From: Chitinophagaceae bacterium UBA2789
GTDB lineage: Bacteria > Bacteroidota > Bacteroidia > Chitinophagales > Chitinophagaceae
Reading direction: 5' to 3'
Assembly (NCBI GenBank): GCA_002352145.1
Contig: DEHX01000161.1
Location: forward strand, 1 to 21,238
Length of the DNA stretch: 21,238 nt
In this document: positions 1 to 5,643 of the stretch, piece by piece
Position numbering within the stretch: the stretch's first letter is position 1
Layout: each line of letters starts with the position of its first letter
Program-made: the position numbers and the translations under genes
The notes under the pieces: model-generated
The model's database searches: none
What the model was told of the DNA's origin: nothing
What the model saw: only the letters and a program-made list of their open reading frames with translations

Positions 1-2
1 CC

Positions 3-11
3 GTTGTGCGT
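3..11 (+). other. Left core site of an integron-like cassette
   Basis: GTTGTGCGT sits at the extreme left of the window. It fits a loosened integron core (GTTRNRY) and is the exact reverse complement of ACGCACAAC at 2184-2192, the outer left arm of the palindrome that follows the restriction gene. In integron cassettes the outer left box of attC is complementary to the first bases of the same cassette, so the match has the right position and orientation. Only two bases lie to its left, so whether another attC, an attI site or plain chromosome precedes it cannot be seen. Confidence 0.5.
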
Positions 12-112
12 CACCCTATTTGACAGCGTAGTTCTTCAAGTGAGCGGACAGACGAGAAAAAATTCTTGATAACTTTTTAGAGGACAGAGTAAAGTTCAAA
101 GTGATAAATTAA

Positions 113-120
113 TATCTTTG
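113..120 (+). promoter_or_regulatory. Probable -7 box for the restriction-modification genes
   Basis: TATCTTTG matches the Bacteroidota -7 consensus TAnnTTTG exactly and lies 25 bases before the methyltransferase ATG. No TTG/TTTG stands at the usual 19-21 base distance upstream, so the match is to one element only. If real, the unit carries its own promoter instead of relying on one outside. Confidence 0.4.
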
Positions 121-145
121 AAACACTGCCAAGACAATTATTTTA

Positions 146-1165
146 ATGACCGAATACGTAAAACATATAAACGAAACACTTCAACCAAAAATAACCGAAA
201 AAGAGGTTGTTTTGGACTTGTTTGCGGGCTGTGGCGGACTTTCATTAGGGTTTGAGGCAGCGGGTTACAAAACCATCGGTTATGAGATGGACAGTGCTGC
301 AACCGAAACCTACAACAAAAACTTAATTGGCGACTGTTATGCTGTAAAACTTGACCTTGACTTTGAGTATCCACAAGCAGACATTGTGATTGGTGGGCCA
401 CCTTGCCAACCTTTCAGCGTTGGTGGACACCAAAAAGGAATGGAGGATGCCCGTGACGGTTTCCCGATTTTCATTGACGCAGTGAAGAAATTGCAACCGA
501 AAGTTTTTATGTTCGAGAACGTTCGGGGACTTCTTTACAGCAACAAGTGGTATTTTGAATTGGTATTAGCAGAGTTGCGTAAACTTGGCTATATCATTGA
601 CTACAGATTACTAAATGCGGTAAATTTTGGCATTCCACAGAATAGAGAGCGACTTTTTGTTTTCGGACACCGTGCAAAATTTTTATTTCCAAAACAACAC
701 ACTAAAAAAGTTACTGTTGGTGAAGCAATTGGCGACACAATGTTTACAGCACCAGAAGGAAGTAAGTTTTTAACTGAATCAATGGACAGATATGTTGCCA
801 ACTACGAGAAAGCATCATACTGTATCAATCCAAGAGATTTGTATTTTGACAAACCTGCACGAACATTAACTTGCCGTAACCTTGCAGGAGCGACAGGTGA
901 TATGCAGAGAGTTAAACTAAAGGACGGTAAACGCAGACGACTATTTCACAGCGAAGCAGCACGACTACAAAGTTTTCCTGATTGGTTTGAGTTCATTGGA
1001 AATGAAACACAGAGATTTAATCAGATTGGCAATGCTGTTCCGCCACTGTTAGCATATCAGTTAGCACTTGCACTCAAAGAGTGTTACCAAATGGACGACC
1101 TCTACACCGCAGAAGAAATTATTGAAAACAATTATCAACCCGGACAAGTGCTTTCACTTTTTTAA
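146..1165 (+). CDS. DNA (cytosine-5) methyltransferase of a type II R-M system
   Basis: Transfers a methyl group from S-adenosylmethionine to carbon 5 of cytosine in a specific DNA site, protecting it from the nuclease encoded next. All main family motifs are visible in 339 aa: motif I DLFAGCGG (24-31) for SAM binding, motif IV GGPPCQPFS with catalytic Cys87, motif VI ENV (124-126), motif VIII QNRER (165-169), a short target-recognition stretch at about 190-260, motif IX SEAARLQSFPDWF (269-281) and motif X QIGNAVPP (293-300). The length is normal for a single-domain M.HhaI-like enzyme. ATG146 follows a -7-like box and no earlier in-frame ATG is needed. The stop is 3 bases before the next ATG, so the two genes are co-transcribed. 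The recognition site cannot be read from the sequence. Family assignment is near certain. Confidence 0.96.
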   Translation: MTEYVKHINETLQPKITEKEVVLDLFAGCGGLSLGFEAAGYKTIGYEMDSAATETYNKNLIGDCYAVKLDLDFEYPQADIVIGGPPCQPFSVGGHQKGMEDARDGFPIFIDAVKKLQPKVFMFENVRGLLYSNKWYFELVLAELRKLGYIIDYRLLNAVNFGIPQNRERLFVFGHRAKFLFPKQHTKKVTVGEAIGDTMFTAPEGSKFLTESMDRYVANYEKASYCINPRDLYFDKPARTLTCRNLAGATGDMQRVKLKDGKRRRLFHSEAARLQSFPDWFEFIGNETQRFNQIGNAVPPLLAYQLALALKECYQMDDLYTAEEIIENNYQPGQVLSLF

Positions 1166-1168
1166 ACG

Positions 1169-2161
1169 ATGAAGAACTACATAACAAAGAGCAACAAATC
1201 AAAAGCGGTTCAGAAAATAATCAACGAAGCACTTGAAATTTTGGAATGTGTTGGCATCCCGTTCAACAACAAATCTGAGAGAGCATTAGAGAAAATGGCA
1301 TTGAGTTTTTTAGCCGTTGCAGGAGTTGTAAAAGATTGGAAAAAAGCGAAAAGTTCAGAGGATAATGTTCACTTGAAAACGAGAGAAATTATTCAAATCA
1401 TCAACAAAAACTTTGAGGAGAATATTTCACCAGGTTCTTATGACGACATCAGAAGAAAAGATTTAAAACTGTTGGTGCTTGCCGACCTTGTTGTAAATAG
1501 TGGCGTAAACAAAGGTTCTGCAACTAACGACCCAACAAGAGGTTACGCATTGCATCCTGATTTCAAAAAGTTAATTGTTTCATATAAAACAACCGATTGG
1601 GAAAAGAATCTTAAATCATTCAACAAAAATCGCCCGTTGTTATCTGAAGTTCTTGCACGAAAAAGAAATCTTGATAAAATCCCAGTAAAACTTCCAAGCG
1701 GCAAGCCGCTTGAACTTTCGCTCGGGGAACACAATGTTTTACAGAAAGCAATCATTGAGGATTTTTTACCACGTTTTGGCAGCGACTGCGAAGTGCTTTA
1801 CATAGGTGACACTTCAAACAAAATCTTACACATTGAAGAAACCGAACTTAAAAAACTAAACTTCTTTGAGCTATCACACGATGAACTTCCTGACATCATT
1901 GCATTCAGCAAGAAAAATAATTGGCTTTACTTGATTGAAGCCGTTCATAGTTCGGGACCAATGAGCGAAACGAGAGTATTAGAATTGAAAAAGATGCTGA
2001 AAAAATGTAAAGCAGAATTGATTTTCGTTACAGGTTTTCTGACAAGGACAGAGTTTAGAAAATGGATGCTTGACATCGCTTGGGAAACAGAAGTTTGGAT
2101 TGCAGATAATCCTGACCATTTAGTTCATTTCAACGGACATAAATTTTTAGGAGCATACTGA
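1169..2161 (+). CDS. Type II restriction endonuclease, PstI/BsuBI-like
   Basis: Cleaves DNA at the site its partner methylates. The 330-aa length is close to PstI and BsuBI. The C-terminal half (about 175-330) resembles the BsuBI/PstI endonuclease family: VLYIGDT (209-215), then a PD-(D/E)xK-like layout with Pro241-Asp242, a beta strand WLYLIEAV carrying Glu257, followed by HSSGP (260-264) and a conserved Arg269. The N-terminal half is helical and lysine-rich, as expected of a DNA-contacting domain. The residue two after Glu257 is Val, not Lys, so the last catalytic lysine is displaced or replaced if this is the active site. No controller-protein gene is present. The order is methyltransferase first, nuclease second. 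Characterised family members pair with an adenine-N6 methyltransferase, whereas this one follows a cytosine-5 enzyme. Cleavage specificity is unknown. Confidence 0.85.
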   Translation: MKNYITKSNKSKAVQKIINEALEILECVGIPFNNKSERALEKMALSFLAVAGVVKDWKKAKSSEDNVHLKTREIIQIINKNFEENISPGSYDDIRRKDLKLLVLADLVVNSGVNKGSATNDPTRGYALHPDFKKLIVSYKTTDWEKNLKSFNKNRPLLSEVLARKRNLDKIPVKLPSGKPLELSLGEHNVLQKAIIEDFLPRFGSDCEVLYIGDTSNKILHIEETELKKLNFFELSHDELPDIIAFSKKNNWLYLIEAVHSSGPMSETRVLELKKMLKKCKAELIFVTGFLTRTEFRKWMLDIAWETEVWIADNPDHLVHFNGHKFLGAY

Positions 2162-2183
2162 CAGACACAGAAAAGAAGGGCGA

Positions 2184-2319
2184 ACGCACAACAGCAGTTT
2201 GGCGAAATGCGGGGAGAAGTGGTTTATTTGAAGTGTAGTTCTTCTTTCATACATTCGTGTTAGCTTGACAGTTCGGTGCTTCTAAGTCCCGCACTTCGCC
2301 AAGCTGCAAAACGTTGCCA
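2184..2319 (+). repeat. attC-like imperfect palindrome after the restriction gene
   Basis: Layout left to right: ACGCACAAC (2184-2192, outer box ending in AAC); a 20-base arm at 2194-2213 containing TTTGGCG; AGAAG (2215-2219); a variable centre; CTTCT (2279-2283); a 20-base arm at 2288-2307 containing CGCCAAG; and a GTT core at 2313-2319. The two 20-base arms pair at 18 positions, and AGAAG/CTTCT extend the stem. The order AAC box, inner box, variable loop, inner box, GTT box, and the total of about 135 bases, resemble integron attC sites. The spacer before the GTT box is longer than its counterpart. A Rho-dependent end or a plain stem-loop are weaker alternatives. Confidence 0.55.
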
Positions 2320-2540
2320 TATTTTTCTGCCATCTGTATTAACGCCGGTCAGCTATCTGCAAAACCTCGGCATGCTGCTTAGGCCCGTCGGCTGTAATTC
2401 GTCTTTTTCAAGATCTTCTCATCCATTCGGGTTCATTCCTGAAAAGCAACTTTTCACCAATCCTTACCATCTGCCCTCCTCCGGCTACCCGTAATTAACC
2501 TCTCCCTTCAATTTCAGCCACTTAAAACGTCATCCGCCAC
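2320..2540. other. Gene-free stretch between the palindrome and the 21-bp array
   Basis: Nothing convincing is seen here. A 72-codon open frame starting inside the palindrome (2276-2494) has no ribosome-binding context or recognisable composition and looks accidental. GTAATTAACCTCTCCC near 2491 weakly echoes the AATTAACC-rich direct repeats at 3566 and 4437. Bases 2520-2540 keep the 21-base register of the following array but have lost the repeat sequence. Confidence 0.5.
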
Positions 2541-2813
2541 TGTCACCCGCATGCTAAACAATGTCAGTTGCATTCTAAACAAGCCATAATTCATTACCAC
2601 CGGTGTCAGTTACGTTCTAAACAAGCTCTGATCAGTTTCTAAAGATGTCAGTCATACTCTAAACAATGTCAGTTGCATTCTAAACAAGCCCGGATCAATA
2701 ACTAAAGATGTCAGCCGCATTCTAAACAAGACCTGATTTATTTCCGCCGGTGTCAGTTGCACTCTAAACAATGTCAAATTCATTGCGGCTCTTGTCATTT
2801 TCACGCTGAACAA
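2541..2813. repeat. Array of 13 consecutive 21-bp units with a 105-bp higher-order period
   Basis: Unit type A begins TGTCAG and ends TCTAAACAA. Copies start at 2541, 2562, 2604, 2646, 2667, 2709 and 2751, with degenerate copies at 2772 and 2793. Type B units, ending in TAAAGA or CCGG, fill 2583, 2625, 2688 and 2730. Every start is an exact multiple of 21 bases from the first. The order is AABAB, AABAB, AAA, giving a 105-base super-period. Units diverge by substitution with no indel. Read on the minus strand each A unit spells LFRMQLT-like heptapeptides, but two A units carry in-frame stops. There are no spacers of the CRISPR type. Confidence 0.85.
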
Positions 2814-2823
2814 TATAAATTTG
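2792..2823 (+). promoter_or_regulatory. Promoter of the 236-aa gene, abutting the 21-bp array
   Basis: TTG (2792-2794), 21 bases, then TAAATTTG (2816-2823), a full match to the Bacteroidota -33/-7 pattern. The expected transcription start is near 2830, about 40 bases before the ATG at 2871. The spacer is almost exactly the last 21-bp unit of the array, so the repeats lie directly upstream of, and partly within, the promoter. This also argues against a TTG start at 2757. Confidence 0.5.
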
Positions 2824-2870
2824 ATAGCGAAACAGGCCTGTATAGTAGCAAAGCACTTAAACCTTATCGC

Positions 2871-3581
2871 ATGGCTTCGCATACTTACAATTGCTCACAG
2901 CAAGACCTGTACACCATTGCCCGTCTCGGCTGGCATTCCTGCAGTCAGTACCTCACCGCATTTCAGCAGTTCAGTCCGGTCTACACACCGGCCTATATTG
3001 ACGCAGCGCTGGCACAGGTAGATGCCGCACAAAACCTTCCCGGCAGAAAAGAAACAACCCGAACCCTGTTGGCGCAGGTAAAGCAGCAGGCATCGCAGTG
3101 CTTTCGGTTATGGCAGCTGCTAAAACGCTATATCACAAAAGCATTTCCACAAGATGAGCTCAGCATCCGGCTCAGTGCAGCCGGAGCGCAGCAGTACCGC
3201 AAAGCATACCGCGGCTCCTGGCAGCATTGTACACAGTTATTGCAAGATGCACAGGCCTTCATCAACAATCACCAGGGCGGCTTACTGGCCAATAATATCA
3301 TGCCGCCCTCATTCCCTTCCGCCTTCAGCAATGCAGCAGCAGTATATCACAGCTTGCTGAAAGATTATTACGCCTCTTCACAGCTCAGCGAAGTAGACAC
3401 CCAGGCAAAGATTCTCGCCAACAATGCCGTTCACCGGCAGCTAATGCAAATGCTCGCCGATGGACAGCACATCTTCAAAAGAAATACCGCCGTAAAACAT
3501 CTCTTCACCTTCGACCAGATGCTCATCACCCTCTCCGCTCCACATCAACAAGCAGCAACCCAACACCCAATCCCCGGTTAA
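2871..3581 (+). CDS. Conserved-looking hypothetical protein, 236 aa
   Basis: No known function is recognised. ATG2871 is chosen because a promoter-like pair lies just upstream; an extension to a TTG at 2757 would run through the repeat array and overlap that promoter. The protein is soluble, with no signal peptide or membrane segment, and rich in Ala, Gln, Leu and Tyr in predicted helices. Features visible: N-terminal YNCSQQDLYTIARLGWHSC; a helical middle with QCFRLWQLLKRYITKAFP; a region INNHQGG followed by ANNIMPPSF; and near the end NNAVHRQLMQMLADGQHIF. It resembles, from general recall, a family of similar-sized uncharacterised proteins in Chitinophagaceae genomes. Base composition is more GC-rich than the R-M genes to its left. 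The stop falls within a 41-bp repeat shared with the end of the next gene. Confidence 0.75.
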   Translation: MASHTYNCSQQDLYTIARLGWHSCSQYLTAFQQFSPVYTPAYIDAALAQVDAAQNLPGRKETTRTLLAQVKQQASQCFRLWQLLKRYITKAFPQDELSIRLSAAGAQQYRKAYRGSWQHCTQLLQDAQAFINNHQGGLLANNIMPPSFPSAFSNAAAVYHSLLKDYYASSQLSEVDTQAKILANNAVHRQLMQMLADGQHIFKRNTAVKHLFTFDQMLITLSAPHQQAATQHPIPG

Positions 3582-3606
3582 CCAATCAACTAATTAACCA
3601 CTCCCC
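3566..3606 (+). repeat. 41-bp direct repeat, copy 1
   Basis: Begins CCCAATCCCC and continues with two AATTAACC-type blocks. It matches 4437-4477 at 36 of 41 positions. It spans the stop codon of the 236-aa gene and lies just before the methyltransferase promoter. Confidence 0.7.
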
Positions 3607-3625
3607 TTTGCAAACAACTTTCCAG

Positions 3626-3633
3626 TACTTTTG
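3626..3633 (+). promoter_or_regulatory. -7 box of the SAM methyltransferase gene
   Basis: TACTTTTG matches TAnnTTTG fully, 20 bases before ATG3654. A TTTG at 3607-3610 is only 15 bases away, shorter than usual, so the upstream element is doubtful. Confidence 0.4.
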
Positions 3634-3653
3634 GCAGCACAAAAAACTGACAG

Positions 3654-4427
3654 ATGGGAACTGCCACGTTCAGGGAAATATTTTATGATCATACCGGTAA
3701 CCAGGTTCACAAATGGGACCACTACCTGGATATTTATGAAAAATACTTTTCAGCATACCGGGGGCAGCCCGTCAGCATACTTGAGATCGGGATATCCCAG
3801 GGCGGGTCACTGCAGCTTTGGAAAAAATACTTTGGCGAAAACGTCAGGGTATATGCCATGGATATAAACCCACTGTGCAAAAAGTTTGAGGAAGAATATA
3901 TTAAAATCTTCATCGGCTCGCAGGAAGATGAAAAATTCCTGCAGCAGGTTTGCCATCAGATACCGGAGGTAGATATTATACTCGACGATGGCGGCCATAC
4001 CATGCGGCAGCAGATCGTTTCTTTTGAAAACCTTTTTTTAAAAGTAAAAGAAGGAGGGCTTTATATTGTGGAAGACACCCACACTTCCTATTGGCATGAA
4101 TATCACGGCGGATTAAAAAACCCAAAGTCTTTTATTGAATACTCCAAAAACCTGGTTGACTCCCTGTACGACGGGCATATCGCCGATAAAAGAAAACTTC
4201 TTGTCAACGAGATCACCACGCATATCAATGGTATCTCCTTTTACGACAGTATTGTTGTTTTTGAAAAGCAAAAACGCAATACACCCTTCCATATCCGGAA
4301 AGGAACTGAATCAATAGAACCCTATATCCAGGTAGAGCTCAAAAAGCCAACCCTTTGGATGCAGGTAAAACAAAAGCTTTTTGGCAAACAGGACACCTAT
4401 AAGAACAACGACAAAGGAAAATTATAA
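3654..4427 (+). CDS. Class I SAM-dependent methyltransferase (sugar O-methyltransferase-like)
   Basis: A 257-aa Rossmann-fold methyltransferase. Motif I ILEIGISQGGS is at 42-52, the acidic residue after strand 2 is Asp70 (YAMDIN), strand 4 is IILDDGGH (108-115), and GGLYIVEDTHTSYW (134-147) follows. The DDGxH and EDTH pattern resembles the metal-dependent family of antibiotic-sugar O-methyltransferases such as MycE and ElmMIII, where the acidic pair and histidine bind magnesium and the substrate. A glycan or small-molecule hydroxyl is therefore the likely acceptor; the actual substrate cannot be told. There is no signal peptide, so it is cytoplasmic. The basic tail after about residue 232 is not conserved-looking. 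No glycosyltransferase or biosynthetic cluster surrounds it; it stands alone between two copies of a 41-bp repeat. Confidence 0.85.
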   Translation: MGTATFREIFYDHTGNQVHKWDHYLDIYEKYFSAYRGQPVSILEIGISQGGSLQLWKKYFGENVRVYAMDINPLCKKFEEEYIKIFIGSQEDEKFLQQVCHQIPEVDIILDDGGHTMRQQIVSFENLFLKVKEGGLYIVEDTHTSYWHEYHGGLKNPKSFIEYSKNLVDSLYDGHIADKRKLLVNEITTHINGISFYDSIVVFEKQKRNTPFHIRKGTESIEPYIQVELKKPTLWMQVKQKLFGKQDTYKNNDKGKL

Positions 4428-4436
4428 ACTTCAAAT

Positions 4437-4477
4437 CCCAATCCCCAATTAACCAGTCAACTAATTAACCAATCACC
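4437..4477 (+). repeat. 41-bp direct repeat, copy 2
   Basis: Same orientation as copy 1 at 3566-3606, differing at five positions. It lies ten bases after the methyltransferase stop. Together the copies bracket that gene. Confidence 0.7.
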
Positions 4478-4535
4478 AAATCCCGTTTTATCCATTCTTT
4501 AACCAAAGTCATTATAAAACACAGTAGCCCGTATC

Positions 4536-4543
4536 TATCTTTA
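4536..4543 (+). promoter_or_regulatory. Possible -7 box of the deacetylase gene
   Basis: TATCTTTA matches seven of eight positions of TAnnTTTG and lies 28 bases before ATG4572. No upstream TTG at normal spacing is visible. Confidence 0.25.
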
Positions 4544-4571
4544 GCCTGTAATCAAATTACAGCACCACAAC

Positions 4572-5444
4572 ATGGAAACAGCATCCACCGGCGAACCTGA
4601 GCCCAAACAAACCACCTCTTTCTTTCGTCTTCTTCCCGTTACATTTATCATTATTATTCTTTCCGCCTGTGAAAACAGGAAATGGCAAAAGCCGGAATAC
4701 CCGGTAGCAGTAGTTGACAGCGCCGCCATCAAACAACAAGAGAAACAGCGGCAGGATTCAATGCAAAAGATCAGCATTGCCAAAAAGAAGATCTACCTCA
4801 CTTTTGATGACGGCCCCAACAAAGGAACAAGGAATGTATTGCAGGCAGTCAGGGAAGAGAATATACCCGCCAGCTTCTTCATTGTAGGCGAACATGTATT
4901 CGACAGCCCCAAACAACATCAAACATGGGAGCTGCTGAAAGCAGATTCAGTGATCGAACTTTGTAATCACAGTTATACCCATGCCCACAACCGCTACACT
5001 TCGTTTTATAACAATCCTTCCGGTGTGGTGGCAGATTTCCAGCGATCACAGCAGGCTTTGCAGTTCAGCAATAACATTGCCCGCATGCCCGGCCGCAATG
5101 CCTGGCGCATTGATACCATTGACCATACAGATATTTATGAAAGCAGTGCTGCCATCGATTCATTACATGCTGCCGGTTTCAACATTATGGGCTGGGATAT
5201 AGAGTGGATGTTTGATCATAAAACCCTGGCGCCGGATACATCCGTTGCATTAATGCTGCGCCGTATAGAGAATATGCTGGAAGCTGAAAAGACCAAAACA
5301 CCCGGCCACCTGGTATTGCTTGCACATGATCAGGCTTTTCAAACCGAAGAAGCGCTACAATTACTCCGCCTCGTATTACAGTCCTTAAAAAACAACCCGG
5401 ACTATGAACTGGTGCTGGCCAGTAAATACCCCGGTGTACAATAA
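4572..5444 (+). CDS. Polysaccharide deacetylase (NodB-type), lipoprotein
   Basis: Hydrolyses N-acetyl groups from a cell-envelope or extracellular amino-sugar polymer. NodB-fold motifs are visible in 290 aa: TFDDGP with catalytic and metal-binding Asp79/Asp80, NHSYTH with metal ligands His133 and His137, the substrate-groove RMPGR (171-175), WDIEW with Asp209, and LVLLAHD with catalytic-type His252. The N-terminus carries a hydrophobic segment ending LSAC (30-33), a lipobox, so the mature protein should be anchored through Cys33. The 20-residue polar stretch before the hydrophobic core is longer than usual for a signal peptide, but no later in-frame ATG exists to shorten it. A charged linker (50-72) joins the lipid anchor to the domain. 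Substrate (chitin, peptidoglycan or another glycan) is not determined. Confidence 0.92.
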   Translation: METASTGEPEPKQTTSFFRLLPVTFIIIILSACENRKWQKPEYPVAVVDSAAIKQQEKQRQDSMQKISIAKKKIYLTFDDGPNKGTRNVLQAVREENIPASFFIVGEHVFDSPKQHQTWELLKADSVIELCNHSYTHAHNRYTSFYNNPSGVVADFQRSQQALQFSNNIARMPGRNAWRIDTIDHTDIYESSAAIDSLHAAGFNIMGWDIEWMFDHKTLAPDTSVALMLRRIENMLEAEKTKTPGHLVLLAHDQAFQTEEALQLLRLVLQSLKNNPDYELVLASKYPGVQ

Positions 5445-5532
5445 GTTGATGAAATTTATCTCCCGCAAACATTGGAGACACTATGCTCACAAAGCTTTTC
5501 ACGCATAGACGCAAAATCTATTATGATGAAGC

Positions 5533-5580
5533 CACAGAAGCACTGAAACACAGAGAAGAAAAAACTTCAGTGCTTCTGTG
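5533..5580. terminator. Stem-loop between convergent genes, part of a dispersed intergenic repeat
   Basis: CACAGAAGCACTGAA (5533-5547) and TTCAGTGCTTCTGTG (5566-5580) form a perfect 15-bp stem with an 18-base loop. AGCCACA (5530-5536) also complements TGTGGCT (5603-5609), giving an alternative outer pairing. It lies between a plus gene ending at 5444 and a minus gene ending at 5644, so it may end transcription from both sides, although it lacks a long T run directly after the stem. The surrounding CACGCATAGACGCAAAA and TTCTTTGTGGCTTAGTGG wording resembles common CACAGAG-rich intergenic repeats of Bacteroidota. Confidence 0.5.
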
Positions 5581-5643
5581 ACTAATATATTTTGTGTTCT
5601 TTGTGGCTTAGTGGGAAATATAACTATACATGTGGGATAATCC

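Larger units (their letters stand above)
4..2313 (+). mobile_element. Integron-like gene cassette carrying a type II restriction-modification system
   Basis: If exchange occurs between G and TT of the core, as integron integrases do, the mobile unit runs from T4 to G2313. It holds one promoter-like box, a cytosine methyltransferase gene and an endonuclease gene in the cassette's forward orientation, and ends in a long imperfect palindrome with attC-like layout. By eye its genes are more AT-rich than the region after 2813. The outer-box complementarity and the palindrome are visible. The mechanism is inferred, because no integrase gene is in the window. Alternatives are chance or a non-integron repeat that happens to flank accessory genes. 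Confidence 0.5.

Noticed and set aside
28..37. GTAGTTCTTC repeated at 2235-2244, as a second link between cassette ends
   Set aside because: Only ten bases, in the same orientation and at non-equivalent places; likely chance, so not used as evidence for the cassette.
2357..2365. CTGCAAAAC after the palindrome, matching 2304-2312, as a second cassette boundary
   Set aside because: A nine-base match without a GTT core or a pairing left arm; chance is sufficient.
2276..2494. 72-codon plus-strand open frame after the restriction genes
   Set aside because: It starts inside the palindrome, lacks promoter and ribosome-binding context, and its composition looks like untranslated DNA.
2541..2813. 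CRISPR array or plasmid-type iteron origin
   Set aside because: Units are contiguous in a 21-base register with no unique spacers, and no cas or replication-initiator gene is nearby.
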